From Martinezella multihospitum (lineage in GTDB: Bacteria > Pseudomonadota > Alphaproteobacteria > Rhizobiales > Rhizobiaceae): a stretch of DNA of 64,000 nucleotides. The position numbers and the translations under genes were made by a program. Positions 10,290-17,608 of the stretch are shown here, piece after piece. The number at the start of each line of letters is the position of its first letter. The first letter of the stretch is position 1. The notes under the pieces are model-generated. The model did no database searches. It had not been told where the DNA came from and saw nothing but the letters and a program-made list of their open reading frames with translations. Location of the stretch: the NCBI RefSeq assembly GCF_900094585.1, contig NZ_FMAG01000006.1, positions 186,001 through 250,000 on the forward strand, given 5' to 3'.

Positions 10290-10325
10290 GAAACGTCTAC
10301 TTTCCGCCGCTTGAAATGCGGCCCT

Positions 10326-10574
10326 TCATCGCCGAGCGAATTTGGCGAGGAATATCAGAATGCATGCACCGATGAAACCGGTGATGAAAAAGCCGAGCCG
10401 GCCGCCCGGGACGCCGACATGCAGGGCCACCAGAAGCCCCGCAGCAACGACCGAGCCGGCAATGCCGAGGATGATGTTGAGAATAATGCCATAGCGTGCG
10501 TCCATCAGCTTGCCCGCGAGCCAGCCCGCAAGACCGCCGATGATGATCAGACCCAGCCAACCGACACTTTCCAT
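10326..10574 (-). CDS. GlsB/YeaQ/YmgE-family small membrane protein (downstream copy)
   Basis: An 82-residue, very hydrophobic protein with three predicted transmembrane segments separated by glycine-rich turns (GGLAGWLAGKLM, GIAGSVVAAGLL, GFFITGFIGACI). This matches the transglycosylase-associated/GlsB family of stress-induced inner-membrane proteins with no proven biochemical function. I use ATG 10574 rather than the TTG immediately upstream. It forms a pair with the similar gene at 10609-10863, both between lpd and lipA, so both are probably transcribed with the pdh genes. Confidence 0.85.
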   Translation of the reverse strand: MESVGWLGLIIIGGLAGWLAGKLMDARYGIILNIILGIAGSVVAAGLLVALHVGVPGGRLGFFITGFIGACILIFLAKFARR

Positions 10575-10608
10575 CAAACCCTCGTTCCAGACCTATTGCC
10601 AAGATGCC

Positions 10609-10863
10609 CTAGACGATCAGTCTCGCCAACAGCACCACGATAATCGCGCCGACCGTGGCATGGATGACTTCCACGACCAGAGCATTTTGAATGCCGAGCG
10701 ATATCCCGAAATAATGGAACAGGAAACCACCGACGAAAGCCCCGATCACGCCACTCACCAGGCAACCGATGAGCCCGCCTCCTCCGACGATCAGGCTCGC
10801 GAGAAAACCCGCGACCAGCCCGATGAGAAGAAAGACGATCCAACCTTCCGTAGCGATAGACAT
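10609..10863 (-). CDS. GlsB/YeaQ/YmgE-family small membrane protein (upstream copy)
   Basis: An 84-residue membrane protein of the same family as its neighbour, with three hydrophobic segments and the family glycine pattern (GLVAGFLASLIVGGGG, GVIGAFVGGFLFHYFG). The start at 10863 has a GGAAA stretch upstream. It lies 55 bp after lpd and 34 bp before its paralogue; the two are alike in topology but clearly diverged. The function is unknown; homologues are often stress-induced. A role in the pdh pathway is not implied by co-transcription alone. Confidence 0.85.
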   Translation of the reverse strand: MSIATEGWIVFLLIGLVAGFLASLIVGGGGLIGCLVSGVIGAFVGGFLFHYFGISLGIQNALVVEVIHATVGAIIVVLLARLIV

Positions 10864-10918
10864 GTTGATTTCCTTTCCTGTTTTCCACCCCCTGGATAAA
10901 GGGCATGGCAGGAAATTA

Positions 10919-12364
10919 TCAAGCGTTCAGCACTCGGCCATAGGCGTCCAGCACGGCTTCCTTCATCGTTTCCGAAACGGTCGGATGCGGGAAGATCGTA
11001 TGCATCAGTTCTTCTTCCGTCGTTTCCAGGTTCATGGCGACGACAAAGCCCTGGATGAGTTCGGTGACTTCGGCGCCGACCATGTGCGCACCCAGAAGCT
11101 CGCCGGTCTTCTTGTCGAAGATGACCTTGCAGAGGCCCTGGTCTTCACCGAGCGCGATCGCCTTGCCGTTAGCAACGAAGGAGAAGCGGCCGACGCGGAT
11201 ATCGCGGCCGAGTTCCTTGGCCTTGGCTTCCGTGAGGCCGACGGAGGCGACCTGCGGATGGCAATAAGTGCAGCCGGGAACCTTGCCCTTGTCGGTCGGA
11301 TGAACGTTCGGCAGACCGGCGATCTTCTCGATGCAGACGACGCCCTCGTGCTCGGCCTTGTGGGCGAGCATCGGCGGGCCGGCGACATCGCCGATGGCGT
11401 AGATGCCTGGAACATTGGTCTTGCCGTAGCCGTCGATGACGACGCAGCCACGGTCGGTCTTCACGCCAAGCGCCTCGAGGCCGAGGTTTTCGATATTGCC
11501 CTGCACGCCGACAGCCGAAATCATGCGATCGGCAACGATCTGCTGTACCTTGCCGTCTTCAGTTTCGACATGGGCGGTGATCGAGTTGGCAGCCTTGTCG
11601 ACCTTGATGACCTTCGCCTTGGTGAAGATCTTCAGGCCGCGCTTTTCGAGCTGCTTGCGAGCGATGCCGGAGATTTCGGCGTCTTCGACCGGCATGATGG
11701 TCGGCATGACTTCGACGACGGTGACGTCAACACCCATCGAGCGATAGAAGCTAGCGAATTCGATGCCGATCGCGCCAGAGCCCATGACCAGCAGCGACTT
11801 CGGCAGGAAGTCCGGCTTCAGCGCTTCGAAATAGGTCCAGATCAGCTTGCCGTCCGGCTCGATGCCGGGCAGAGCACGCGGACGGGCGCCCGTCGCGACG
11901 ATGATGTGCTTGGCAGTGTAAGTGCCCTCGCCCTTGACGTTCTTCGGCAGCGGATGCTGCGGCTCAACAACAGGCTTGGTCGACTTGCCGACGACGATCT
12001 CGCCCGGCTTGGTGATCTTGGCTTCGCCCCAGATGACGTCGACCTTGTTCTTCTTCATCAGGAAGCCGACGCCGGTATTCAGGCGGGCGGAAACGCCGCG
12101 CGAGCGGGCAACGACTGCCTTCACATCCGCGCTCACCTTGCCTTCGAGCACGAGGCCGTAATCCTTCAGATGGTTGGAATGATCGAGAATTTCGGCCGAA
12201 CGCAGCAGCGCCTTTGTGGGAATGCAGCCCCAGTTGAGGCAGATGCCGCCCAGATGCTCGCGCTCGACGATCGCGGTCTTGAGGCCAAGCTGGCCGGCGC
12301 GCACAGCGGCGACATAACCGCCGGGACCGGAGCCGATGATAATGACGTCGTAATTCTCAGCCAT
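10919..12364 (-). CDS. lpdA: Dihydrolipoamide dehydrogenase (E3)
   Basis: FAD/NAD flavoenzyme that reoxidises dihydrolipoyl groups of the pyruvate dehydrogenase complex. The 481-residue sequence has the FAD-binding GSGPGGYVAAVRAGQLG, the redox-active disulfide in GGICLNWGCIPTKALL, an NAD-binding GSGAIGIEFASFY, the second FAD motif YAIGDVAGPPMLAHKA, and the C-terminal catalytic His-Glu in FPHPTVSE. It is encoded directly within the pdhABC operon, so it is the E3 dedicated to PDH. A residue stretch of about 15 around PVVEPQHPLPKNVKGEG is longer than in many E3s, as in other rhizobial PDH-type enzymes. Confidence 0.97.
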   Translation of the reverse strand: MAENYDVIIIGSGPGGYVAAVRAGQLGLKTAIVEREHLGGICLNWGCIPTKALLRSAEILDHSNHLKDYGLVLEGKVSADVKAVVARSRGVSARLNTGVGFLMKKNKVDVIWGEAKITKPGEIVVGKSTKPVVEPQHPLPKNVKGEGTYTAKHIIVATGARPRALPGIEPDGKLIWTYFEALKPDFLPKSLLVMGSGAIGIEFASFYRSMGVDVTVVEVMPTIMPVEDAEISGIARKQLEKRGLKIFTKAKVIKVDKAANSITAHVETEDGKVQQIVADRMISAVGVQGNIENLGLEALGVKTDRGCVVIDGYGKTNVPGIYAIGDVAGPPMLAHKAEHEGVVCIEKIAGLPNVHPTDKGKVPGCTYCHPQVASVGLTEAKAKELGRDIRVGRFSFVANGKAIALGEDQGLCKVIFDKKTGELLGAHMVGAEVTELIQGFVVAMNLETTEEELMHTIFPHPTVSETMKEAVLDAYGRVLNA

Positions 12365-12416
12365 GTGTTTCCTGCCTTATTGCTGGCGGCGGATCGAAGC
12401 CGGCGCCTTGACTGTA

Positions 12417-13058
12417 TCAGAGACCGAGCATCATCCGCACGATCGGCTCGAGGCCGCGACCGAGCGCCCGGGTGTTTTCCGCATCGAGATGCACGCCATC
12501 AAGCGGTGTGGTGACGGCGGCCGTATTGGCATCGAAGAAACCGCAGCCCAACTCGTCGGCCAGATCGCTATAGAGCGTCGGCAGCTTGTTCGATTCCTTG
12601 ACGGCACCGAGAAAGCTTGCCGCAAAGGCTGCATTGGCCGTCTCGGTGATCGCCGGCGGGGCGACGATGAGGATGTCGGGCACCTCGTAGTCGAATCCCC
12701 AGGCGTGATTGCGAACCAGTTGCACCAACCGGCTAATGCCTTGAAGAGCAGCAAAGGCCGAGCCGGCCACGACCGGCTTCATGTCATTGGTGCCCAGCAT
12801 GATGATGACGAGATCAAGCGGATTATGAGACTGCAGGATCGTCGGCAGGATCCTCGCGCCGTTGCGGTCGCAATCGGCGAGATGATCGTCGAATGCCGTC
12901 GTGCGGCCGTTCAATCCTTCCGGTATCACGCGCACCTGGTCGCCGAGCGCCTTTTGCAGCACGCTCGGCCACCGATCTTCATAGGCATGACGGCCGACCG
13001 TTTCGGCACTGTAGCCCCATGTCAGCGAGTCGCCGTAACACAGAACAGTCTTGGTCAT
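12417..13058 (-). CDS. SGNH/GDSL-family hydrolase (arylesterase-like)
   Basis: A 213-residue SGNH hydrolase. All four blocks are visible: block I YGDSLTWGY with the nucleophile serine, block II with Gly in EGLNGRTT, block III GTND, and block V DGVHLD with the catalytic Asp-x-x-His. It has no signal peptide, so it is probably cytoplasmic. Related proteins act on aryl esters or acyl-thioesters, but the natural substrate is not deducible. The gene lies between pdhC and lpd in the same orientation with short gaps (52 and 23 bp), which suggests co-expression with PDH. A role in deacylating a by-product is only a guess. Confidence 0.85.
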   Translation of the reverse strand: MTKTVLCYGDSLTWGYSAETVGRHAYEDRWPSVLQKALGDQVRVIPEGLNGRTTAFDDHLADCDRNGARILPTILQSHNPLDLVIIMLGTNDMKPVVAGSAFAALQGISRLVQLVRNHAWGFDYEVPDILIVAPPAITETANAAFAASFLGAVKESNKLPTLYSDLADELGCGFFDANTAAVTTPLDGVHLDAENTRALGRGLEPIVRMMLGL

Positions 13059-13081
13059 TCATGCCTCCGTGTCATCAAGGC

Positions 13082-14458
13082 TCAGACGAGCATCCCCATC
13101 GGATTTTCGATGTAGCCCTTGAAGGCTGCCAGGAGCTTGGCGCCGAGCGCACCGTCGACGGCGCGGTGGTCGGTCGACAGCGTGACGGTCATCACGTTGG
13201 CAATCACCATTTCGCCCTTCTTCACGATGACGCGCTGCTCACCCGCGCCGACAGCCAGGATGGTCGCATGCGGCGGGTTGACGACGGCGGCGAAGTTCTT
13301 GACGCCCATCATGCCCATGTTCGACACGGCAGTCGTACCGCCCTGATACTCCTCGGGCTTCAGCTTGCGCTCCTTGGCGCGCTTGCCGTAGTCCTTCATC
13401 TCGTTGGAGATGGTGGAGAGCGTCTTCTGCTCGGCGCTGCGGATGATCGGCGTGATCAGGCCGCCCGGAATGGAGACAGCAACGCCGACATCGGCATGCT
13501 TGTGCTTGACCATGGCGCTGTCGGTCCAGGACACGTTGGCATCCGGGACATCGCGCAGTGCCAGCGCCAGGGCCTTGATGACCATGTCGTTGACCGAGAG
13601 CTTGTAGGCCGGCACGCCGTCCTTCGACTTCGGCGCGGAATCGTTGAGCTGCGTGCGGAGCGCCAGCAGCGCGTCGAGTTCGCAATCGACCGAGACGTAG
13701 AAGTGCGGGATGGTCTGCTTGGATTCCTGCAGGCGCTTGGCGATGGTCTTGCGCATGCCGTCATGCGGCACGAGCTCGTAGGAACCCTGCTCGAACAGCT
13801 TGAGGACGGCGTCGTCGGACATGCCCTTCGGCGCTGCCGGAGCAGCGGCGGCAGCGGCAGGCTGAGCAGCCGGTGCGGCTGCAGGAGCTGCCTTGGCGGC
13901 GCCACCGGAAACTGCAGCTTCGACATCCTTCTTGATGACACGACCATGCGGGCCGGTACCGGAAACTGCCGTCACGTCAATACCGGCTTCCTTGGCAAGG
14001 CGGCGAGCGAGCGGCGAAGCGAAGGTGCGCTGACCGTCGTTCGCTGCCGGAGCCGATGCAGCGGGTGCCGGAGCAGATGCGGCAGGAGCCGAAACGCTTG
14101 CCGGGGCCGGGGCGGCAGCAGGTACCGCGGCCGGAGCCGCTTCTGCCTTCGGTGCTTCCTTTGCAGCCGGAGCAGCAGCGGCGCCAGCGCCGGACGCTGC
14201 AGCCGCGACATCTTCACCATCGGCAGCGAGCACGGCAATCAGGGCATTGACCTTGACGCCTTCGGTGCCGGCGGGAACGACGATCTTGGCGACGGTGCCT
14301 TCATCGACGGCCTCGACTTCCATCGTTGCCTTGTCAGTCTCGATCTCGGCGATCACATCGCCGGACTTGATCTTGTCGCCTTCCTTGACCAGCCACTTGG
14401 CGAGGTTGCCCTCTTCCATGGTCGGCGAGAGGGCAGGCATAGTGATGTTGATAGGCAT
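13082..14458 (-). CDS. pdhC: Dihydrolipoamide acetyltransferase (PDH E2)
   Basis: Core acetyltransferase of the pyruvate dehydrogenase complex, moving acetyl from lipoyl-lysine to CoA. The 458 residues comprise one lipoyl domain (residues 1-80, modified Lys in ETDKATMEV), an Ala/Pro-rich swinging linker (about 85-135), a peripheral subunit-binding domain (FASPLARRLAKEAGIDV), a second Ala-rich linker, and the catalytic domain with the C-terminal STDHRAVDGALGA active-site His. Only one lipoyl domain is present here, but the partner PdhB carries another. Gaps of 15 bp to pdhB and 23 bp to the SGNH gene support a single operon. Confidence 0.97.
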   Translation of the reverse strand: MPINITMPALSPTMEEGNLAKWLVKEGDKIKSGDVIAEIETDKATMEVEAVDEGTVAKIVVPAGTEGVKVNALIAVLAADGEDVAAAASGAGAAAAPAAKEAPKAEAAPAAVPAAAPAPASVSAPAASAPAPAASAPAANDGQRTFASPLARRLAKEAGIDVTAVSGTGPHGRVIKKDVEAAVSGGAAKAAPAAAPAAQPAAAAAAPAAPKGMSDDAVLKLFEQGSYELVPHDGMRKTIAKRLQESKQTIPHFYVSVDCELDALLALRTQLNDSAPKSKDGVPAYKLSVNDMVIKALALALRDVPDANVSWTDSAMVKHKHADVGVAVSIPGGLITPIIRSAEQKTLSTISNEMKDYGKRAKERKLKPEEYQGGTTAVSNMGMMGVKNFAAVVNPPHATILAVGAGEQRVIVKKGEMVIANVMTVTLSTDHRAVDGALGAKLLAAFKGYIENPMGMLV

Positions 14459-14473
14459 CGATGAGCCCTCCCC

Positions 14474-15859
14474 TTACTTGTAGCAAACGGCCTTCACCGC
14501 ATCGACCACTTCGGCGACGCTCGGGAGCGCCAGCTTTTCGAGGTTGGCGGCGTATGGCATGGGTACGTCCTTGCCAGCGATCGTCAGGATCGGCGCATCG
14601 AGATAATCGAAAGCCTGCTGCATGACGCGGGTGGCGATTTCCGTGCCGACGGAGGACTGCGGATAGCCTTCCTCGACGGTGACCAGACGGCCGGTCTTCT
14701 TGACCGACTCGATGATCGTCGGAAGGTCCATCGGACGGATGGTGCGCAGGTCGATGAGTTCGACGTCGATGCCCTGGGCTTCCAGTTCGGCAACAGCCTT
14801 CGTGGCATAGGTCATGCCGATGCCGAAGGAGACAACGGTCACGTCCTTGCCCGGACGATGGATGCGGGCCTTTCCGATCGGCAGAACGAAATTATCGAGC
14901 TTCGGCACATCGAAATGCTGACCGTAGAGGATTTCGTTCTCGAGGAAGATGACCGGGTTCGGATCGCGGATGGCAGCCTTGAGCAGGCCCTTGGCGTCGG
15001 CTGCCGTGTAAGGCATGACGACCTTGAGGCCGGGAATGTGGCTGTACCAGGCCGCATAGTCCTGGCTGTGCTGAGCGCCGACGCGCGCAGCAGCGCCGTT
15101 CGGGCCGCGGAAGACGATCGGAGCGCCCATCTGGCCGCCGGACATGTAGAGCGTCTTGGCAGCGGAGTTGATGATCTGGTCGATCGCCTGCATGGCGAAG
15201 TTGAAGGTCATGAACTCGACGATCGGGCGAAGACCGGCCATTGCGGCACCGACGCCGATACCGGCAAAGCCATGCTCGGTGATCGGCGTGTCGATGACGC
15301 GGCGGTCGCCGAACTCCTGCAACAGGCCCTGGGTTACCTTATAGGCACCCTGGTATTCGGCGACTTCTTCACCCATGACGAAGACGTCCGGGTTGGCGCG
15401 CATTTCCTCAGCCATGGCATCGCGCAATGCTTCACGCACTGTCATCGACACCATTTCGGTGCCGGCCGGAACTTCCGGGTCGGCAGGAGCGGCAGCCTTC
15501 GGCTTGGCCGGAACCGGTGCAGCAGCTGCGGGCGCCGGAGCGGCGGCAGGAGCCTCGGCCTTTGCCGGCTCAGCTACGGGCGCAGCCTTGGCCGACGAAA
15601 TGGCGTCGGCCGATTCACCGTCCTGCAAAAGGATGGCAATCTTGGCGTTGACCTTGACGCCTTCGGTGCCGGCTTCGACCAGCAGCTTGCCGATCGTGCC
15701 TTCGTCGACGGCTTCCACTTCCATGGTGGCCTTGTCGGTTTCGATTTCGGCAATGACGTCACCGGAAACGACCTTGTCGCCTTCCTTCTTGAGCCATTTC
15801 GATAGGGTACCCTCTTCCATCGTCGGAGAAAGGGCGGGCATGAGAATGTCTATGGGCAT
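14474..15859 (-). CDS. pdhB: Pyruvate dehydrogenase E1 beta subunit with N-terminal lipoyl domain
   Basis: Beta subunit of the thiamine-dependent pyruvate decarboxylase component. The 461-residue protein is about 130 residues longer than a plain E1 beta because it begins with a lipoyl domain (residues 1-80, ETDKATMEV) and an Ala/Pro linker (to about 135), before the transketolase pyrimidine-binding domain (MSMTVREALRDAMAEEM, IDTPITEHGFAGIGVGAA) and the C-terminal domain. This lipoyl-E1 beta fusion is known in alphaproteobacteria. The lipoyl domain is very like that of PdhC. It sits 18 bp behind pdhA. Confidence 0.97.
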   Translation of the reverse strand: MPIDILMPALSPTMEEGTLSKWLKKEGDKVVSGDVIAEIETDKATMEVEAVDEGTIGKLLVEAGTEGVKVNAKIAILLQDGESADAISSAKAAPVAEPAKAEAPAAAPAPAAAAPVPAKPKAAAPADPEVPAGTEMVSMTVREALRDAMAEEMRANPDVFVMGEEVAEYQGAYKVTQGLLQEFGDRRVIDTPITEHGFAGIGVGAAMAGLRPIVEFMTFNFAMQAIDQIINSAAKTLYMSGGQMGAPIVFRGPNGAAARVGAQHSQDYAAWYSHIPGLKVVMPYTAADAKGLLKAAIRDPNPVIFLENEILYGQHFDVPKLDNFVLPIGKARIHRPGKDVTVVSFGIGMTYATKAVAELEAQGIDVELIDLRTIRPMDLPTIIESVKKTGRLVTVEEGYPQSSVGTEIATRVMQQAFDYLDAPILTIAGKDVPMPYAANLEKLALPSVAEVVDAVKAVCYK

Positions 15860-15877
15860 GGATCGTCCCTCCCCGAT

Positions 15878-16921
15878 TTAGAGCAGAATGTCGGTGTAGA
15901 GCTCGGATGCATCCGGCTCCGGATCGTTCTGGGCGAAATCGGCGCTGTCTGCGACGATGTCGCGGACATCCTTGTCGATATCCTTCAGATCGTCCTCGGT
16001 CGCCCAGCCCTTTTCGATAAGGCGGGCACGAACCTGCTCGATCGGATCATGCTCCGAGCGCATCTTCTGCACTTCGTCCTTGGAACGATATTTCGCCGGG
16101 TCGGACATGGAGTGACCGCGATAACGGTAGGTCAGCATTTCCAGAATGATCGGGCCCTTGCCGGAGCGGCAATGCGCGACGGCCTCATCAGCCGCAGCCT
16201 TGACAGCGCGAACGTCCATGCCGTCGACCTGAATGCCGGGAATGCCGAACGAAGCACCGCGCTTGGAGAAATCGGCCTGCGCGGTGGCGCGGGCGGTCGA
16301 GGTGCCCATGGCGTAGCGGTTGTTTTCGATCACGAAGATCACGGGCAGCTTCCAGAGCTGCGCCATGTTGAAGCTTTCGTAGACCTGGCCCTGGTTGGCA
16401 GCGCCATCACCGAAATAGGCGACGCTGACATTGTCATTGCCGCGATACCAGTTGGCAAAGCCGAGACCGGTGCCGAGCGAAACCTGGGCGCCGACGATGC
16501 CATGGCCGCCGTAGAAATTCTTTTCTTTGGAGAACATGTGCATGGAGCCGCCCTTCCCTCGGGAATAGCCGCCCTGGCGCCCGGTCAACTCGGCCATGAC
16601 GCCACGTGCGCTCATGCCGGTCGCCAGCATATGGCCATGGTCACGATAGCCGGTGATGACCTGGTCGCCATCCTTCAACGCCAGCTGCATGCCGACGACG
16701 ACTGCCTCCTGGCCGATATAAAGGTGACAGAAGCCGCCGATGAAGCCCATGCCGTAAAGCTGGCCCGCCTTCTCTTCGAAGCGGCGGATCAGGAGCATCT
16801 CACGATAAGCCTTGAGCTCCGCATCACGATCGAAATCTGCGATCGGGCCGCCATTGGTTTCCTTGGCAGGCCTTGATGCTGTCTTACGGCTGGAAACGGT
16901 CGCGTTCTTTCGCGGCGCCAT
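15878..16921 (-). CDS. pdhA: Pyruvate dehydrogenase E1 alpha subunit
   Basis: Alpha subunit of E1, which decarboxylates pyruvate with thiamine diphosphate and passes the acetyl group to lipoyl domains. The 347 residues include the E1 alpha hallmark FIGGFCHLYIGQEA, the TPP/Mg motif beginning GDGAANQGQVYESFNMA, ENNRYAMGTS, and the YRYRGHSMSDPAKYRS loop. The first ~30 residues are basic and low-complexity, typical of the rhizobial enzyme. It is the first gene of the PDH operon; upstream is a 157-bp region with the ftsB terminator and a candidate promoter. Confidence 0.97.
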   Translation of the reverse strand: MAPRKNATVSSRKTASRPAKETNGGPIADFDRDAELKAYREMLLIRRFEEKAGQLYGMGFIGGFCHLYIGQEAVVVGMQLALKDGDQVITGYRDHGHMLATGMSARGVMAELTGRQGGYSRGKGGSMHMFSKEKNFYGGHGIVGAQVSLGTGLGFANWYRGNDNVSVAYFGDGAANQGQVYESFNMAQLWKLPVIFVIENNRYAMGTSTARATAQADFSKRGASFGIPGIQVDGMDVRAVKAAADEAVAHCRSGKGPIILEMLTYRYRGHSMSDPAKYRSKDEVQKMRSEHDPIEQVRARLIEKGWATEDDLKDIDKDVRDIVADSADFAQNDPEPDASELYTDILL

Positions 16922-16995
16922 TCAACCCTCCCTGTGTGAGTAGCCTCGTTTTGTGGTGAGGCGTAACATAGGCAAGATTGTTCGCCACAGCAATG

Positions 16996-17025
16996 CTATA
17001 ATTGCATGGCTCATATTCATTGCAA
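16996..17025 (-). promoter_or_regulatory. Candidate pdhA promoter
   Basis: On the minus strand TTGCAA (17020-17025) and TTATAG (16996-17001) are separated by 18 bases in an unusually AT-rich stretch, about 75 bases upstream of pdhA and downstream of the ftsB terminator. The fit to a housekeeping promoter is moderate; this is an eye-made call. Confidence 0.35.
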
Positions 17026-17050
17026 GTTATTGATATAACTCACAAAAACT

Positions 17051-17075
17051 CAATTAACCGAAATTCGGTTAATTG
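17051..17075 (-). terminator. ftsB intrinsic terminator (perfect 12-bp inverted repeat)
   Basis: CAATTAACCGAA and its exact reverse complement TTCGGTTAATTG are separated by one base, only three bases after the ftsB stop. On the minus strand AGTTTTTGTG follows, giving a hairpin plus T-run. Because the repeat is a near-perfect palindrome it could also bind a dimeric regulator upstream of pdhA, but termination is the simpler reading. Confidence 0.65.
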
Positions 17076-17078
17076 TGG

Positions 17079-17390
17079 CTATTTGTTGAAGATGACGATC
17101 TCGTTCGTCTTGGAATAGGTCAGCTGATAGCGCGCATATTGATCGAGCATATCCTTGTCCAGAGAACCGTCACTCAGCAGCGCAACCTCTTTTTCAAGGT
17201 GCTCGCGCTTGGCGACGAGATCAGCCAATTCCTTGGCGCGATCGATGCGGCGCTGCTCGAAAACCTCGGTCGCCTTCAGGCCGTAATCGCCATGGATGCA
17301 ATGATAACCGAAGTAGCTCACAAAAGCGATGGTGATGGCGGGAAGGATGAGACGGCCGAACCTTCTCTTCTTATGATACTTTGTCCACAT
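17079..17390 (-). CDS. ftsB: FtsB/DivIC-family septum formation protein
   Basis: A 103-residue bitopic division protein. It has a short basic cytoplasmic start (KYHKKRRFGR), one transmembrane segment (about residues 14-30), and a periplasmic coiled coil rich in Glu, Lys and Leu (VFEQRRIDRAKELADLVAKR), then a short C-terminal region ending in YSKTNEIVIFNK. Proteins of this shape bridge FtsQ and FtsL in the divisome. The eno-ftsB-pdhA order is standard in alphaproteobacteria and supports the call, since sequence alone is weakly conserved. Confidence 0.85.
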   Translation of the reverse strand: MWTKYHKKRRFGRLILPAITIAFVSYFGYHCIHGDYGLKATEVFEQRRIDRAKELADLVAKREHLEKEVALLSDGSLDKDMLDQYARYQLTYSKTNEIVIFNK

Positions 17391-17535
17391 ACTCGCTCGT
17401 CACGCTCTGGCTTTAGGCAATCTCCCCAAAGCCAATGCGCTTCGAACAAGATCACATCAAATCAAACACCTAGAGCTAATTTAACCTACAGAGATTAACC
17501 GTCCGTTGACTCTAACTGCCAGGGCCAACAAAATA

Positions 17536-17553
17536 CCGCGCCCGAAGGCGCGG
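17536..17553 (-). terminator. eno intrinsic terminator
   Basis: On the minus strand, CCGCGCC, a TTCG tetraloop, GGCGCGG and then TATTTTGTTG, about 55 bases after the eno stop. The UUCG loop makes a very stable RNA hairpin. The remaining intergenic bases to ftsB (17391-17535) should carry the ftsB promoter, which I cannot place exactly. Confidence 0.7.
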
Positions 17554-17608
17554 TTCGATCCAAGCGATAATTTTGCCGCGGATCCGGATGGATCCGACAG
17601 ATCAGATA

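Noticed and set aside
10769..12514. A long open frame (581 codons) on the plus strand across lpd
   Set aside because: It is antisense to lpd, whose protein has all E3 motifs. The plus-strand product is arginine/aspartate-rich with no recognisable domain. High GC content gives such long shadows.
12893..14464. A 523-codon open frame on the plus strand opposite pdhC
   Set aside because: The Ala/Pro linkers of E2 generate Arg/Gly/Ser-rich antisense frames. No domain is present.
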